DNA of 64,000 nucleotides, taken from positions 1,687,001 to 1,751,000 of the forward strand of contig CP102593.1 of assembly GCA_025666215.1 (NCBI GenBank), written 5' to 3'. Position numbers and translations under genes: made by a program. How positions within the stretch are numbered: position 1 is the first letter of the stretch; the number at the start of each line of letters is the position of its first letter. The stretch is from Xanthomonas campestris pv. phormiicola (GTDB lineage: Bacteria; Pseudomonadota; Gammaproteobacteria; Xanthomonadales; Xanthomonadaceae). The notes under the pieces are model-generated. The model was not told the DNA's origin, searched no databases, and saw only the letters and a program-made list of their open reading frames with translations. Positions 29,001-37,725 of this stretch are shown here, piece by piece.

Positions 29001-29671
29001 ACACCGGCCCGGGCATCAGCGCCGAGCAGCAGGCGCGGCTGTTCCAGCGCTTCGAACAGGGCGAAGGCCCGCGCACCGCCGCCCGCTACGGCGGCAGCGG
29101 GCTGGGCCTGGCGATCAGCCAGGAGCTGGCGATGGCGATGGGTGGGCGCATCCAGGTCGACAGCCGGCTCGGGCACGGCGCGCGGTTCCGGGTGACGCTG
29201 CCGCTGCGCTGGCAGCCGCGCGCCGCCGAGGCGGTGACGGTGGTGCCGCTGCCGGCGCGGGCGCAGGCGCCGCTGCGGATCCTGCTGGTCGAGGACGAAC
29301 CCACCGTGGCCCAGGTGATGGCCGAACTGCTGCGCAGCCGCGGCCACCACGTGGTCTGCGCCGCGCACGGCCTGGACGCGTTGACCGAAGTGACCCAGGG
29401 CACGTTCGACCTGGGCCTGCTGGACCTGGACCTGCCGGCGCTCGACGGCCTGGCGCTGGCGCGGCAATTGCGCGCGCTCGGCTACGATTTCCCGCTGATC
29501 GCGGTGACGGCGCGTTCCGACGGCGAGGCCGAGGCCGCGGCCAAGGCGGCCGGTTTCGCCTGTTTCGTGCGTAAGCCAGTCACCGGCGACATGCTGGCCG
29601 AGGCGATCGGGGCAGCGATGGAGGTTGAAGCCGGGACTCGGGACCCGGGACCCGGGACTCGGAAAGCGTAA
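26069..29671 (+). CDS. Hybrid sensor histidine kinase with periplasmic propeller and receiver (paralogue 1)
   Basis: 1200 residues. Layout: signal/anchor segment ([19 protein letters not shown]); propeller repeats such as [16 protein letters not shown] and [15 protein letters not shown] to about 650; a Y_Y_Y domain ([19 protein letters not shown]); a transmembrane helix ([17 protein letters not shown]); HisKA with His832 in [11 protein letters not shown]; HATPase_c with NLIGNAIKF and [10 protein letters not shown]; a C-terminal receiver with Asp1119 in LLDLDLP and Lys in VRKPVTG. The ATG at 26069 sits 9 bases after GGAG; an ATG at 26063 is possible. The last 14 residues are encoded by inverted-repeat DNA. 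No partner response regulator with a DNA-binding domain is adjacent. Confidence 0.92.
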   Translation: MQIPCPRRLRRGWMLAWLLVLAGCCCASALAAVPELPRFRVLGAEQGLPSTEISRLALDRDGYLWIASGDGLARYDGREFRLWRHDPADPQSLRCNYVQELHIDARNRVWVACEGGGLSMLDGRRRGFRHFNMATQPAMRSDEVFAIASRSDEVVFGTYAGGLYRVPANGRVQRIQAGDGEIDAMLDGAIVGLGFDDAGVLWVGTFKGMVRYDGTRASAYRLPGPADAQQKVAAVMALADGLWVSAGGELYRLGHDGRWQRADWTGALQRGALCMAEDGNGGYWLGNGQGLWHKPANGALRRIGEGEAAVAGANVVVSMLRDKEGGLWVSLPTRGLGYLRPGWRRLAVLGPAHGLAPDLYASLAPARDGSVWLAGTGGNVYRLQPSSGELGKPLWTPGLPGVRVLSVLEDTAGQLWLGSSAMLLRGPAGGGALQGWGRTSAADATPDIGVNSWLRQRADGTLWVAAPGFGVQVRALADGHVLDNIHGPQRGLAAAADIAAFDLAPDGTPWLAAERLHYWDSAAGQFRAPPEFAGERVQSFAFADAQTLWLHRLSGLELWRREGGHWRQLHRYAAAEGVPATESQGLVVDQQGRAWLGTRRGLFRVDPRHTPAVRAFGTRDGLGSQEVVKRGLLMAADGVLVAAAADGSVVLLDTRLPDPPPVPLTLSVESVQVRRGERLLALPVSGGFALQPDDRDLRVVARLLSFVDPEGIVYRFRLAGYDRDWVAVGATGERTLPQLPAGAHVLEVQARTRNGAWSPTLRLPFRVYPPWWRSVWGIAGLLAAAALLVLASLRAYRRRLRRQHAWQLALHKQEVAEQASLAKTRFLATLGHEVRTPMTGVLGMSELLLATPLDPRQRGYTESIRRAGTHLLHLVNDALDLARIEAGRLQLDLQPFALQALIADVVNLMAPLAQARGLRFECHDTLPGAVTVNGDAVRVRQILLNLIGNAIKFTASGSVTLHVSPLHSGHGLCVEVVDTGPGISAEQQARLFQRFEQGEGPRTAARYGGSGLGLAISQELAMAMGGRIQVDSRLGHGARFRVTLPLRWQPRAAEAVTVVPLPARAQAPLRILLVEDEPTVAQVMAELLRSRGHHVVCAAHGLDALTEVTQGTFDLGLLDLDLPALDGLALARQLRALGYDFPLIAVTARSDGEAEAAAKAAGFACFVRKPVTGDMLAEAIGAAMEVEAGTRDPGPGTRKA
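28526..28735 (+). repeat. Near-identical HisKA-coding segment, copy 1
   Basis: 210 bases that match 32273-32482 in the next kinase gene at 208 positions: 28526-28672 is identical without a break, then two A/G differences at 28673 and 28686. The flanking kinase sequence is clearly more diverged. It encodes the dimerisation and phosphoacceptor helices. Confidence 0.9.
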
Positions 29672-29757
29672 GGTCTTGGCGGACGGTGCAGTGGATTCGC
29701 AGGCAACGCATGCGACGCTTCGGGTCCCGGGTCCCGGGTCCCGGGTCCCGAGTCCCG
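29631..29757. repeat. Long inverted repeat, GGGACTCGGGACC type, copy B
   Basis: Left arm 29631-29662 (CCGGGACTCGGGACCCGGGA...) and right arm 29721-29757 (CGGGTCCCGGGTCCC...AGTCCCG), about 58 bases apart and mutually complementary. The left arm lies inside the 3' end of hybrid kinase 1 and is translated as [14 protein letters not shown]. The right arm is in the gap before kinase 2. Confidence 0.85.
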
Positions 29758-29833
29758 CGCCGACCATCCGTCTGTTGCCAGCGGCGGCGCTTATCGCCGA
29801 CGATGGCGGCGGGCATCGGGGGACACGGCGCCC

Positions 29834-32800
29834 ATGCACAAGGGGACGAGGATGCGGTCGAGACGGATCTTGGGAGGGCTACTGCTGCTGTGGTCGACGG
29901 CGGTCGTGGCGGCGGTGCCGCCGACCCCGCAGCCGCGCCAGCTGACCGTGGCCGACGGGTTGCCGTCCAACAGCATCAATGGCTTCGCCGAAGACCAGCT
30001 CGGCTACCTGTGGCTGGCCAGCAGCGACGGCCTGGCGCGGTTCGACGGGCGCGGCTACCGCATCTGGCGGATCGAGGACGGGCTGCGCGACAACAAGATC
30101 TGGACCGTGCACGTCGATGCGCAGAACCGGGTCTGGTTCGGCACCCAGAACGCCGGCATGGGCATGCTCTCGGCGGACCGGCGCACGTTCCGCTATTACG
30201 ACCGCAGCAACTACCCGCAGATCGGCGGCGCCACGGTGTTCGCGATCGCCTCCACGCCCGACGGCAGCATCTGGTTCGGCACCGCCAACGGCGGCCTGGA
30301 CCGGCTGCAGCCGGACGGCGCGCTGAGCCGCTACATGCCGATGCCGGGCGACGAGCGCAGCCTGCCGTCGCCGGCGGTGATCTCGCTGGCGACCACACCC
30401 GACGGCACGCTGTGGGTGGGCACCCGCGGCGGCCTGGCGCGCTGGACCGGGCACGACTTCGAACGGCTGCCGGCCTCGGCGCTGCCGCGGCCCGAGGTGC
30501 AGGGCCTGACGCCCGAGCGCGACGGCGCGCTGTGGGTGGCCAGCCAGGGCGGCGCGCGCCTGCTGCGCGCCGACGGCAACGTGGTGGCGCCGTACTGGAG
30601 CAACCTGCCCAGCGAGAGCGTGCTGGGGATGCTGGTCCACGACCGCCACGGCAATCGCTGGTTCGACACCCTGGACGGCCTGGGCCGCGAGAGCGACGCC
30701 GGGCAGATCCGCAACGTGCCGCTGTACAGCAACTCCGCGCACGGCCTGGTCAAGCCCAATTGGTCGTTGGCGTTCGAGGACCGCGAGGGCGATCTGTGGT
30801 TCGCCAGCTTCAATGCCGGCCTGTGGTACCTGCCGGCCAACTGGCGGCAGTTTTCGGTGCTGTCGTACCGGGTCGACGATCCGGACTCGATGGGCAATCC
30901 CTACGTCATCGCGACCGCCGCCTCGCGCGATGGCGGGGTGTGGCTGGCGGGCACGCGTGGCGTGCTGGACAAGCTGGATCCCGGCAACGGTGCGGTGCGC
31001 CACCACATCACCGCGCTGTTCGGGCGCGACTGGTCGCGTGCGCTGGTCGAGGACGGCCAGGGCAGGGTCTGGGCGGCGGCGCCGGCGGGGCTGTTGCGCT
31101 ACGACCCGAGCAGCGGCGAGGTGCGGCGCTGGGGCAAGCAGAGTGGCGCCGATGCGCCGATGCCCGGCGATGTCGATCGGGCGATGGTCGGCAGCGACGG
31201 CCGCTTGTGGTTGTTCGGCGAAGTCGGTGGCGCGCAGATCCGCGACCTGGACGGGCACGTGTTGCGCAACATCGCCCCGGGCGCCGACGGGCTGCCCTCG
31301 GAGCTGACCGTGGACGATGCCCGGCCCGGTCCGCTGGGCCAGCCGTGGTTGCTCGGCCAACACGGCGTGCTGGCCTGGGACGCGACCAGCGAGCGCTTCG
31401 CGCCGGTGCCGGGCGCGCCGACGCGGGCGCTGAGCGCCTTCACCGTCACCGACGGCAACGTGGTCTGGCTGGCCAGTCTCGGCCGCCTGGAACGCTATCT
31501 GTGGGACGGCGGGCGGCTGAGCCTGCTCGACCGCATCGACGCCGAGCAGGAGTTCCCGTCGCTGGCGCCGAACGGCATCGTGGTCGATGCCAGCGGCGTG
31601 GCCTGGTTGAGCAGCGTGCGCGGCCTGATCCGGGTCGATCCGGCGAGCAAGGCGATCCGCTCCTACAGCGTGCACGACGGCCTGCCCAACCAGGAATTCC
31701 GCGTCCAGACCCTGACCCAGGCGCGCAGCGGGCAGATCCTGGGCGGCACGCCGGACGGGGTGGTGCTGTTCGAGCCGTCGGAGGTGGTGCCGTCGCGGCG
31801 GCAGCCGCCGCTGGTGATCGAACGCATCGGCGTGCGTCGCGGCGAGCGCGCGCTGGACCTGCTGCATGCCGGCAGCATCGTGCTGCAGGAAGGCGACCGC
31901 GACCTGCATGTCGTCGCGCGCCTGCTGTCGTTCTCCGATACCGACGCCAACACCTACCGGTTCCGGCTCAGCGGCTACGACCCGGACTGGGTCGATGTCG
32001 GCGCCAGCGGCGAGCGCCTGTTCTCGCGCCTGCCGTCGGGCCACTACACCCTGGAAATGCAGGCGCGCACCGCCGACAAGGTGTGGTCGAAGGTCACCAC
32101 GCTGCGCTTCCGCGTGCTGCCGCCGTGGTGGCGCAGCCCCTGGGGCATGACCGGGCTGGCCTTGCTGGCGCTGCTGGCGCTGTGGCTGGCGTCCTACCTG
32201 TACCGGCGGCGCCTGCGCCGGCGCAATGCGTGGCAGCTGGCCTTGCACAAACAGGAACTGGCCGAGCAGGCCTCGCTGGCCAAGACCCGTTTCCTGGCCA
32301 CGCTCGGGCACGAGGTGCGCACGCCGATGACCGGGGTGCTGGGCATGAGCGAACTGCTGCTGGCCACGCCGCTGGATCCCAGGCAGCGCGGCTATACCGA
32401 GTCGATCCGCCGCGCCGGCGCGCACCTGCTGCGCCTGGTCAACGATGCGCTGGACCTGGCGCGGATCGAGGCCGGGCGCCTGGAACTGGACCGGCAGCCG
32501 TTCGACCTGGGCCAGTTGATCGCCGAACTGGAGGCGATGATGGCGCCGATGGCGCACAGCCGCGGCCTGGCCTTCGCCCTGGACAACGCGATGCCGGCCG
32601 AGGTGACCGCCAACGGCGATGCGACCCGGGTGCGGCAGATCCTGCTCAACCTGCTCAACAACGCGATCAAGTTCACCGACCGCGGCGGCGTGACCTTGCG
32701 CGTGGCGCCGCTGCACGAGCGCCAGGACGTGCGTTTCGAGGTCGCCGACACCGGCCCGGGCATCAACGCCGAGCAGCAGGCGCGGCTGTTCCAGCGCTTC

Positions 32801-33415
32801 GAGCAGGCCGACGGCCCGCGCACCGCCGCCCGCTACGGCGGCAGCGGCCTGGGCCTGGCGATCTGCCAGGAGCTGGCGGTGGCGATGGGCGGGCGCGTGG
32901 AGCTGCACAGCAGGCTCGGCGTCGGCACCCGCTTCATCGTCGACCTGCCGCTGCCGTGGAGCCCCGAGCCGCTGCATTCCGGCACGCGCGGCGAGCGCGA
33001 GGCGCTGGCGGCGACGCGGCCGCTGCGCATCCTGCTGGTCGAGGACGACCCCACCGTCGCCGAAGTGGTCAGCGGCCTGCTGGGCGCGCGCGGGCATCAC
33101 ATCACCCATGCCGCGCATGCCCTGGCGGCGCTGACCGAGGTGGCGGGGAGCAGCTTCGACGTGGCCTTGCTGGACCTGGACCTGCCCGGCCTGGACGGCC
33201 TGGCGCTGGCGCGGCAACTGCGCGTGTTCGGCTACGAGATGCCGCTGATCGCGGTCACCGCCCGCACCGACGCCGACGCCGAACCGCAGGCCCGCGCGGC
33301 CGGCTTCGACGGTTTCCTGCGCAAGCCGGTGACCGGGGACATGCTGGCCGAGGCGATCGAGGCGGTGGTGGAGCCGGGACCGGGGACTGGGGACTCGGGA
33401 CTCGAAAAAGCGTGA
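29834..33415 (+). CDS. Hybrid sensor histidine kinase with periplasmic propeller and receiver (paralogue 2)
   Basis: 1193 residues with the same order of domains as the preceding gene: signal segment (ILGGLLLLWSTAVVAAV); propeller repeats (GYLWLASSDGLARFDG, RVWFGTQNAG, TLWVGTRGGLARW); a Y_Y_Y domain (TYRFRLSGYDPDWVDVG); a transmembrane helix (GLALLALLALWLASYLY); HisKA with His826; HATPase_c ([19 protein letters not shown]); a receiver with Asp1114. The propeller halves of the two kinases differ much more than the kinase halves, so they may sense different ligands while sharing signalling parts. The C-terminal EPGPGTGDSGLEKA comes from repeat DNA. The ATG at 29834 is used; 29852 is an alternative. 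Confidence 0.93.
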   Translation: MHKGTRMRSRRILGGLLLLWSTAVVAAVPPTPQPRQLTVADGLPSNSINGFAEDQLGYLWLASSDGLARFDGRGYRIWRIEDGLRDNKIWTVHVDAQNRVWFGTQNAGMGMLSADRRTFRYYDRSNYPQIGGATVFAIASTPDGSIWFGTANGGLDRLQPDGALSRYMPMPGDERSLPSPAVISLATTPDGTLWVGTRGGLARWTGHDFERLPASALPRPEVQGLTPERDGALWVASQGGARLLRADGNVVAPYWSNLPSESVLGMLVHDRHGNRWFDTLDGLGRESDAGQIRNVPLYSNSAHGLVKPNWSLAFEDREGDLWFASFNAGLWYLPANWRQFSVLSYRVDDPDSMGNPYVIATAASRDGGVWLAGTRGVLDKLDPGNGAVRHHITALFGRDWSRALVEDGQGRVWAAAPAGLLRYDPSSGEVRRWGKQSGADAPMPGDVDRAMVGSDGRLWLFGEVGGAQIRDLDGHVLRNIAPGADGLPSELTVDDARPGPLGQPWLLGQHGVLAWDATSERFAPVPGAPTRALSAFTVTDGNVVWLASLGRLERYLWDGGRLSLLDRIDAEQEFPSLAPNGIVVDASGVAWLSSVRGLIRVDPASKAIRSYSVHDGLPNQEFRVQTLTQARSGQILGGTPDGVVLFEPSEVVPSRRQPPLVIERIGVRRGERALDLLHAGSIVLQEGDRDLHVVARLLSFSDTDANTYRFRLSGYDPDWVDVGASGERLFSRLPSGHYTLEMQARTADKVWSKVTTLRFRVLPPWWRSPWGMTGLALLALLALWLASYLYRRRLRRRNAWQLALHKQELAEQASLAKTRFLATLGHEVRTPMTGVLGMSELLLATPLDPRQRGYTESIRRAGAHLLRLVNDALDLARIEAGRLELDRQPFDLGQLIAELEAMMAPMAHSRGLAFALDNAMPAEVTANGDATRVRQILLNLLNNAIKFTDRGGVTLRVAPLHERQDVRFEVADTGPGINAEQQARLFQRFEQADGPRTAARYGGSGLGLAICQELAVAMGGRVELHSRLGVGTRFIVDLPLPWSPEPLHSGTRGEREALAATRPLRILLVEDDPTVAEVVSGLLGARGHHITHAAHALAALTEVAGSSFDVALLDLDLPGLDGLALARQLRVFGYEMPLIAVTARTDADAEPQARAAGFDGFLRKPVTGDMLAEAIEAVVEPGPGTGDSGLEKA
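32273..32482 (+). repeat. Near-identical HisKA-coding segment, copy 2
   Basis: Counterpart of 28526-28735, offset by 3747 bases, with two substitutions in 210 bases. See the finding on gene conversion. Confidence 0.9.
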
Positions 33416-33513
33416 TGTCGCAGCGGATCGTTCCGCAGACTTCGTAGACCAGCCTCCACAGTGCTTCCACGAGTCCCGAGTCCCCGGTCCCGAGTCCCGA
33501 GTCCCGAGTCCCG
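33374..33513. repeat. Long inverted repeat, GGGACTCGGGACC type, copy C
   Basis: Left arm 33374-33403 and right arm 33470-33513 (CGAGTCCCGAGTCCCCGGTCC...). The left arm is inside the 3' end of hybrid kinase 2. The right arm ends one base before the TAG of the opposite-strand MFS gene, the same placement as copy A relative to the AsmA gene. Confidence 0.87.
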
Positions 33514-33514
33514 G

Positions 33515-34945
33515 CTATTCCGCCACTTCCTCCACCTTGTGCGGATGCGGCCGCGTATCCGGCAGCTGCCAGAAGATCAGGGTCGAGGTCAGGGTGATCG
33601 CGCCGACGCAGACGAAGGTCGCGTGCAGCGCGGCGGTGGCGCCGTGGCTGTCGCCGAGGTGGTCGTTGAAGGCCGCCAGCAGGCTGCCGGCGGCGGCGGC
33701 GCCGAAGCCGGTGGCCAGCATCATCACCATCGACAGCAGGCTGTTGCCGGCGCTGGCCTGGTCGCGGTCCAGGTCGCGCAGGGTCACCGTGTTCATGACC
33801 GTGAACTGCAGCGAATTGACCGCGCCGAACAGCGCCAGCTGCAGCAGCCGCCAGCCCAGCGGCTGGCCGGCGTCGAACAGCACGAAGCTGGCCATCGCGA
33901 CGCCGACCAGCACGGTGTTGGTCATCAGCACCCGGCGATAGCCGTAGTTCTCCACCAGTTTCACCGCCGCGCGCTTGGCGGCCATGCCCGCCAGCGCCAC
34001 CGGGATCATCATCAGGCCCGCGCGCATCGGGCTCATGCCCAGGCCGACCTGCAGCAGCAGCGGGATCAGGAACGGCATGCTGCCGCTGCCCACGCGCGCG
34101 AACAGATTGCCGAGGATGCCGATGCGGAAGCTGACCACCTTGAACAGGTGCAGCGGGAACAGCGCCGTCGGCGCGTTGGCCGCATGCAGCCAGTAGCCGA
34201 TCAGCGCGGCCAGGCCGGCGATGGCCAGCAGCATCACGAACGCATGGCGCAGGCCCAACTCGGAAATCCCGTCCAGCGCCAGCGACAGCGCGATCATGCC
34301 GAACGCCAGCATCGCGTAGCCGATCAGGTCGAAGCGGGTGCGCTGCTCGCCATGGAAATCGGGCATCACCTTCAGCGCGGCAGCGAAGCCGATCGCGCCG
34401 ATCGGCAGGTTGATCAGGAACACCCAGTGCCACGACGCCACCTGCACCAGCCAGCCGCCGAGGGTCGGCCCGACCAGCGGCCCGATCAGCGCCGGGATCG
34501 CGATGAAGCTCATCGCGCTCAGGAACTGCTCGCGCGACACCGAGCGCATCACCGCCAGGCGCCCGACCGGCAGCAGCATCGCCCCGCCGATGCCCTGCAG
34601 CACCCGCGCGGCGACCAGATAGGGCAGGCGCGGCGCGGCAGCGCACAGCAGCGAGCCGAGGGTGAACAGCACGATCGCGGCCAGGAAGGTGCGGCGCGTG
34701 CCGTAGCGGTCGGCGATCCAGCCCGAGGCGGGGATGAACATCGCCACCGCCAGCGCATAGCTGACCACCACCGACTGCATCTGCAGCGGACTCTCGCCCA
34801 GGCTGCGCGCCATCGCCGGCAGCGCGGTGTTGACGATGGTCGCATCGAGCATCTGCATGAAGATGGCCAGCGACACCAGCCACAGCAGCGGCCGGAAACT
34901 GCGGTAGTTCGGAACGGAGATCGGATCGGGGGAGGGCGCGGACAT
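33515..34945 (-). CDS. MFS exporter, DHA2 (14-helix drug:proton antiporter) family
   Basis: 476 residues with many transmembrane helices. Landmarks: motif A-like GWIADRYGTRRTF, DHA motif D1-type LDATIVNTALPAMARSLG, motif C region PALIGPLVGPTLGGWLV, and WHWVFLINLPIGAIGF, all typical of EmrB/QacA-type transporters such as MdtD. The ATG at 34945 (MSAPSPDP) is used; one lies five codons upstream. The substrate is unknown. No regulator or membrane-fusion partner is adjacent, so it likely works alone in the inner membrane. Convergent with hybrid kinase 2. Confidence 0.9.
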   Translation of the reverse strand: MSAPSPDPISVPNYRSFRPLLWLVSLAIFMQMLDATIVNTALPAMARSLGESPLQMQSVVVSYALAVAMFIPASGWIADRYGTRRTFLAAIVLFTLGSLLCAAAPRLPYLVAARVLQGIGGAMLLPVGRLAVMRSVSREQFLSAMSFIAIPALIGPLVGPTLGGWLVQVASWHWVFLINLPIGAIGFAAALKVMPDFHGEQRTRFDLIGYAMLAFGMIALSLALDGISELGLRHAFVMLLAIAGLAALIGYWLHAANAPTALFPLHLFKVVSFRIGILGNLFARVGSGSMPFLIPLLLQVGLGMSPMRAGLMMIPVALAGMAAKRAAVKLVENYGYRRVLMTNTVLVGVAMASFVLFDAGQPLGWRLLQLALFGAVNSLQFTVMNTVTLRDLDRDQASAGNSLLSMVMMLATGFGAAAAGSLLAAFNDHLGDSHGATAALHATFVCVGAITLTSTLIFWQLPDTRPHPHKVEEVAE

Positions 34946-35159
34946 CGGCACGCACGGCAACGCGGGGGGGGCATAGGATCGCGCAGATCGCGTGGCGGCG
35001 CCGTGCAGCAGCGGGCGGTTATGGTCCCGGTCGCCGTTGGCGGCCGTTCCCGGTTAGTGGTTCAGCGTTGAGGCCTGTCTAGGAGAGAAGGAGGGGCCGG
35101 ATCCGTTCGATATGTCAAGGGTTGGTTAGTGCGAACCTTATGGCGCCTTGCCGAGAAAA

Positions 35160-35193
35160 TTTCGCGGCCGCGAACGGATTCGCGGCCGCGAAA
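35160..35193 (-). terminator. Perfect 15-bp palindromic terminator of the AT-rich two-gene island
   Basis: TTTCGCGGCCGCGAA (35160-35174), a CGGA loop and TTCGCGGCCGCGAAA (35179-35193) form a perfect stem. On the minus strand it is followed by ATTTTC. It starts 10 bases after the stop of the 97-residue membrane protein gene. Confidence 0.75.
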
Positions 35194-35202
35194 CGGCATG
35201 CA

Positions 35203-35496
35203 TTAGCCGGATAACAGGCGCGCAAGCGAAAAAATCAATCCGCTAGCTAACGCCAGTAGGCTCAAACCCAATAAAAAGACGGCATATCCATAGTTGACGA
35301 AAGGCCTGCGCTTCCTCAGGGCTCTGAAATAAAAAAACACGACAGCGCCATAGGCGATAGCCATGCAACCGTACAAAGCAACAGTTTGCCAATCCAGTTC
35401 ATTCGCCTCCCATCCTATCCACGCCACAGCAGTGGCGAAGAATAAAAGTATGAATGATCGGATAAGGTATGTATTGCCAATCGGAATTGTATTCAT
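35203..35496 (-). CDS. Small three-helix membrane protein coupled to the exported protein
   Basis: 97 residues. The start is the ATG at 35496, inside an ATGA overlap with the stop of the upstream gene, so it is very probably translationally coupled; a longer frame to 35547 lacks a ribosome-binding site. Three hydrophobic segments are visible: SFILLFFATAVAWIGW, VALYGCMAIAYGAVVFFYF and AVFLLGLSLLALASGLIFSL, with a basic loop RALRKRRPF between helices 2 and 3. I recognise no family. Base composition is much more AT-rich than the chromosome around it. An immunity-like or membrane-anchoring role for its partner is a guess from gene order and size. Confidence 0.72.
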   Translation of the reverse strand: MNTIPIGNTYLIRSFILLFFATAVAWIGWEANELDWQTVALYGCMAIAYGAVVFFYFRALRKRRPFVNYGYAVFLLGLSLLALASGLIFSLARLLSG

Positions 35497-36437
35497 GGGG
35501 TTAATGAATGTATGGTGCAGCGTGCGCCAGATGGAGTGTAAGAGCATGCGATCATAAAGCCAGTGTTGACTGGGACGCCTGGCAAATTATTCCAGCTTAC
35601 TCCTAGTGCGTCCAGGTGATCCACCATTTCGCCTCCTGCGGTTATGCCAGCAACAGTATTGGGGTAGACGTAGTTCGTTGTCCCGCCCACTCCTCCCCCC
35701 GCGTCAACGCTGTTTTCTGGTATGCGATTCCCTGCCGCATCATGAGCGGAGCCTTTTATGTAAATATAGTTTTTGGCATTAAAATCCCATGTGACTTGAA
35801 AAAAAGAACCGTCAGTAAACTGAATGTTGTTGGTCACGGTGAAAGGGGTTTTTAAGCCGGTTATAGATACAAAGTTTGTCAGATTTGACAAGGATACCCG
35901 AACTCTGTCTTGAGCCCAGTAAAATGGGCCGAGATTATTTTTGCTAAAATTTAAAGAAATAACGGCATCCCGATAGGCGGGTGTTGTAACCGCATCGAAC
36001 GCAGTCATCCTGCGTGTCGCTTCTTCTGCTATTTGAGTCGCCAATGATGAAGTCGCAACGCTTGGTACATCAAAATCGAAATGGAAGGTATGCCGAAGCT
36101 CTGTCGTGCCGGTTGCGTCATAAAGGTCAAGTCCGTAATTCAACAGCTGAACTTCTTCAGATGTCAATGGTATTGTTGTGATCGATATGTTGCCTGAGGG
36201 AAGGACGCGATTGTCTTCAATGCGCGCAAGTGGAGTAGTTATTCCCTGGGTATGATAGTGCGACAATTTGCGGCCAGTGAAATCCCAGAAATAATGATGG
36301 CCGTTGCCCAGGTCTTGCGCTTGAAATCTAAGTTGTTGATTCCCGCAGGAATTACATACAGAGATGGTGTCGGCTGCTTTGCACTTGACTGAGCAGAGCG
36401 CAAGAAACAAAAATAAGCCTGTGAATATTTTTCCCAT
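35493..36437 (-). CDS. Exported protein of unknown function (AT-rich island)
   Basis: 314 residues from an ATG at 36437 with AAGGA spaced six bases upstream. Signal peptide: MGKIFTGLFLFLALCSVKCKA, cleaved before ADTISV. The mature N-terminus has a CNSCGNQQL cysteine pair. HHYFWDFTGRKLSHY and the repeated aromatic strands (FHFDFDVP, FFQVTWDF, KNYIYIKG) suggest a beta-rich fold, and DAAGNRIPENSVDAGGGVGG is a Gly-rich loop. Two further cysteines (ACSYTPSGARC) lie near the C-terminus. Codon use and GC content are unlike the neighbours, indicating horizontal origin. I recognise no family or catalytic motif. A secreted effector or surface protein is possible, not shown. Confidence 0.75.
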   Translation of the reverse strand: MGKIFTGLFLFLALCSVKCKAADTISVCNSCGNQQLRFQAQDLGNGHHYFWDFTGRKLSHYHTQGITTPLARIEDNRVLPSGNISITTIPLTSEEVQLLNYGLDLYDATGTTELRHTFHFDFDVPSVATSSLATQIAEEATRRMTAFDAVTTPAYRDAVISLNFSKNNLGPFYWAQDRVRVSLSNLTNFVSITGLKTPFTVTNNIQFTDGSFFQVTWDFNAKNYIYIKGSAHDAAGNRIPENSVDAGGGVGGTTNYVYPNTVAGITAGGEMVDHLDALGVSWNNLPGVPVNTGFMIACSYTPSGARCTIHSLTP

Positions 36438-36650
36438 AAAAATCCTTTTTATTTTCTTTAAAGATTGAGTGCGTCTTGCATGAAGAGGCGGTGCGTCCCT
36501 CCAGGGATGCGCGATTGAAAATAATATATTCAAGGAAAAATCTGGTAGACAAGTCTGCGTGGAGCAGGCCAGCAGCACCAGCCACACCAATGGTGTTTGA
36601 TGGCTGGCTGCTATTGAGTCCGCGATCCTGACTCGCCGTCGGTGAAGGCT

Positions 36651-37715
36651 CTACCCGCGGCGGCTGTGCCGCTGCACCGCGGCGACCAGCGCGCCGACGT
36701 GCTCGGGTTGCATGTCCGGCGACAGCCCGTGGCCGAGGTTGAACACGTGGCCTTCCGCCGAGCCGTTGCCGTCGGCGTAGCTGCGCAGTACGCGCTGCAC
36801 CTCGCGTTCGATCGCCGCCGGCGAGCCGTACAGCGTGGCCGGGTCCAGGTTGCCCTGCAGCGCGACGCGGCCGCCGCTGCGGCGTGCGGCATCGGCCAGG
36901 TCGATGGTCCAGTCCACGCCCAGGCCTTCGGCGCCGGAGGCGGCCAGTTCCTCCAGGTAGGGCGCGTTGCCCTTGCCGAACAGGATCAGCGGGGTGCGCT
37001 CGGCGCCGTCGCCGCGCGGCAGTTCGCGGGCGATGCGCTGCAGGTAGGGCAGCGAGAACTCGCGGTACATCGCCGGGCTGAGCACGCCGCCCCAGGTGTC
37101 GAATACCTGCAGCGCCTGCGCGCCGGCCGCGCGCTGCGCCGCCAGGTAGGCGATCACCGCGTCGGTGTTGACCGACAGCAACTGGTGCAGCGCCGCCGGT
37201 TCGTTCAAGGCCAGCGCCTTGATCCGCGCGTAGTTGTCGCTGCCGCCGCCCTCGACCATGTAGCAGGCCAGCGTCCACGGGCTGCCGGAGAAGCCGATCA
37301 GCGGCACGCTGCCGTCCAGCTCGCGGCGGATCACCCGCACCGCGTCCATCACGTAGCGCAGTTCGGTCTCCATGTCCGGCACGCCGAGCCGGGCGATCGC
37401 CGCCGCGTCGCGCACCGGGTGCTTGAACTTCGGGCCTTCGCCCTCGACGAAATACAGCTCCAGGCCCATCGCATCGGGGATGGTGAGGATGTCGGAGAAC
37501 AGGATCGCCGCGTCCAGCGGGAACCGCGCCAGCGGCTGCAGGGTCACTTCACAGGCCAGTTCCGGGGTCTTGGCCATGGCCAGGAAGCTGCCGGCGCGGG
37601 CACGGGTGGCGCGGTACTCGGGCAGGTAGCGCCCGGCCTGGCGCATCAGCCACACGGGGGTCTGGTCCACGGGCTCGCGGCGCAGGGCGCGCAGCAGACG
37701 GTCGTTCTTGAGCAT
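36651..37715 (-). CDS. hemE: Uroporphyrinogen III decarboxylase
   Basis: 354 residues, cytosolic haem-biosynthesis enzyme converting uroporphyrinogen III to coproporphyrinogen III. All signatures are present: [62 protein letters not shown] and [15 protein letters not shown]. The ATG at 37715 ([11 protein letters not shown]) is chosen with AGGAA upstream. It follows a WGR-domain gene by 10 bases and is probably co-transcribed with it. Confidence 0.98.
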   Translation of the reverse strand: MLKNDRLLRALRREPVDQTPVWLMRQAGRYLPEYRATRARAGSFLAMAKTPELACEVTLQPLARFPLDAAILFSDILTIPDAMGLELYFVEGEGPKFKHPVRDAAAIARLGVPDMETELRYVMDAVRVIRRELDGSVPLIGFSGSPWTLACYMVEGGGSDNYARIKALALNEPAALHQLLSVNTDAVIAYLAAQRAAGAQALQVFDTWGGVLSPAMYREFSLPYLQRIARELPRGDGAERTPLILFGKGNAPYLEELAASGAEGLGVDWTIDLADAARRSGGRVALQGNLDPATLYGSPAAIEREVQRVLRSYADGNGSAEGHVFNLGHGLSPDMQPEHVGALVAAVQRHSRRG

Positions 37716-37725
37716 GGGGGATTCC

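Noticed and set aside
24664..29574. Very long plus-strand open frame of 1636 codons
   Set aside because: It is a shadow of the b561/yceI genes and hybrid kinase 1 in another frame: Arg/Ala/Gly-rich with no domain, whereas the frame 26069-29671 has complete kinase motifs.
26045..29839. Minus-strand open frame of 1264 codons opposite hybrid kinase 1
   Set aside because: Gln/Arg/Ala/His-rich composition typical of antisense frames in GC-rich genes, with no recognisable motif.
35493..36437. Calling the AT-rich pair a type IV secretion (X-Tfe/X-Tfi) effector-immunity pair
   Set aside because: No XVIPCD-like glutamine-rich C-terminal domain is visible in the exported protein, it has a Sec signal, and the partner is not a lipoprotein. 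Only a generic toxin-immunity possibility is kept.
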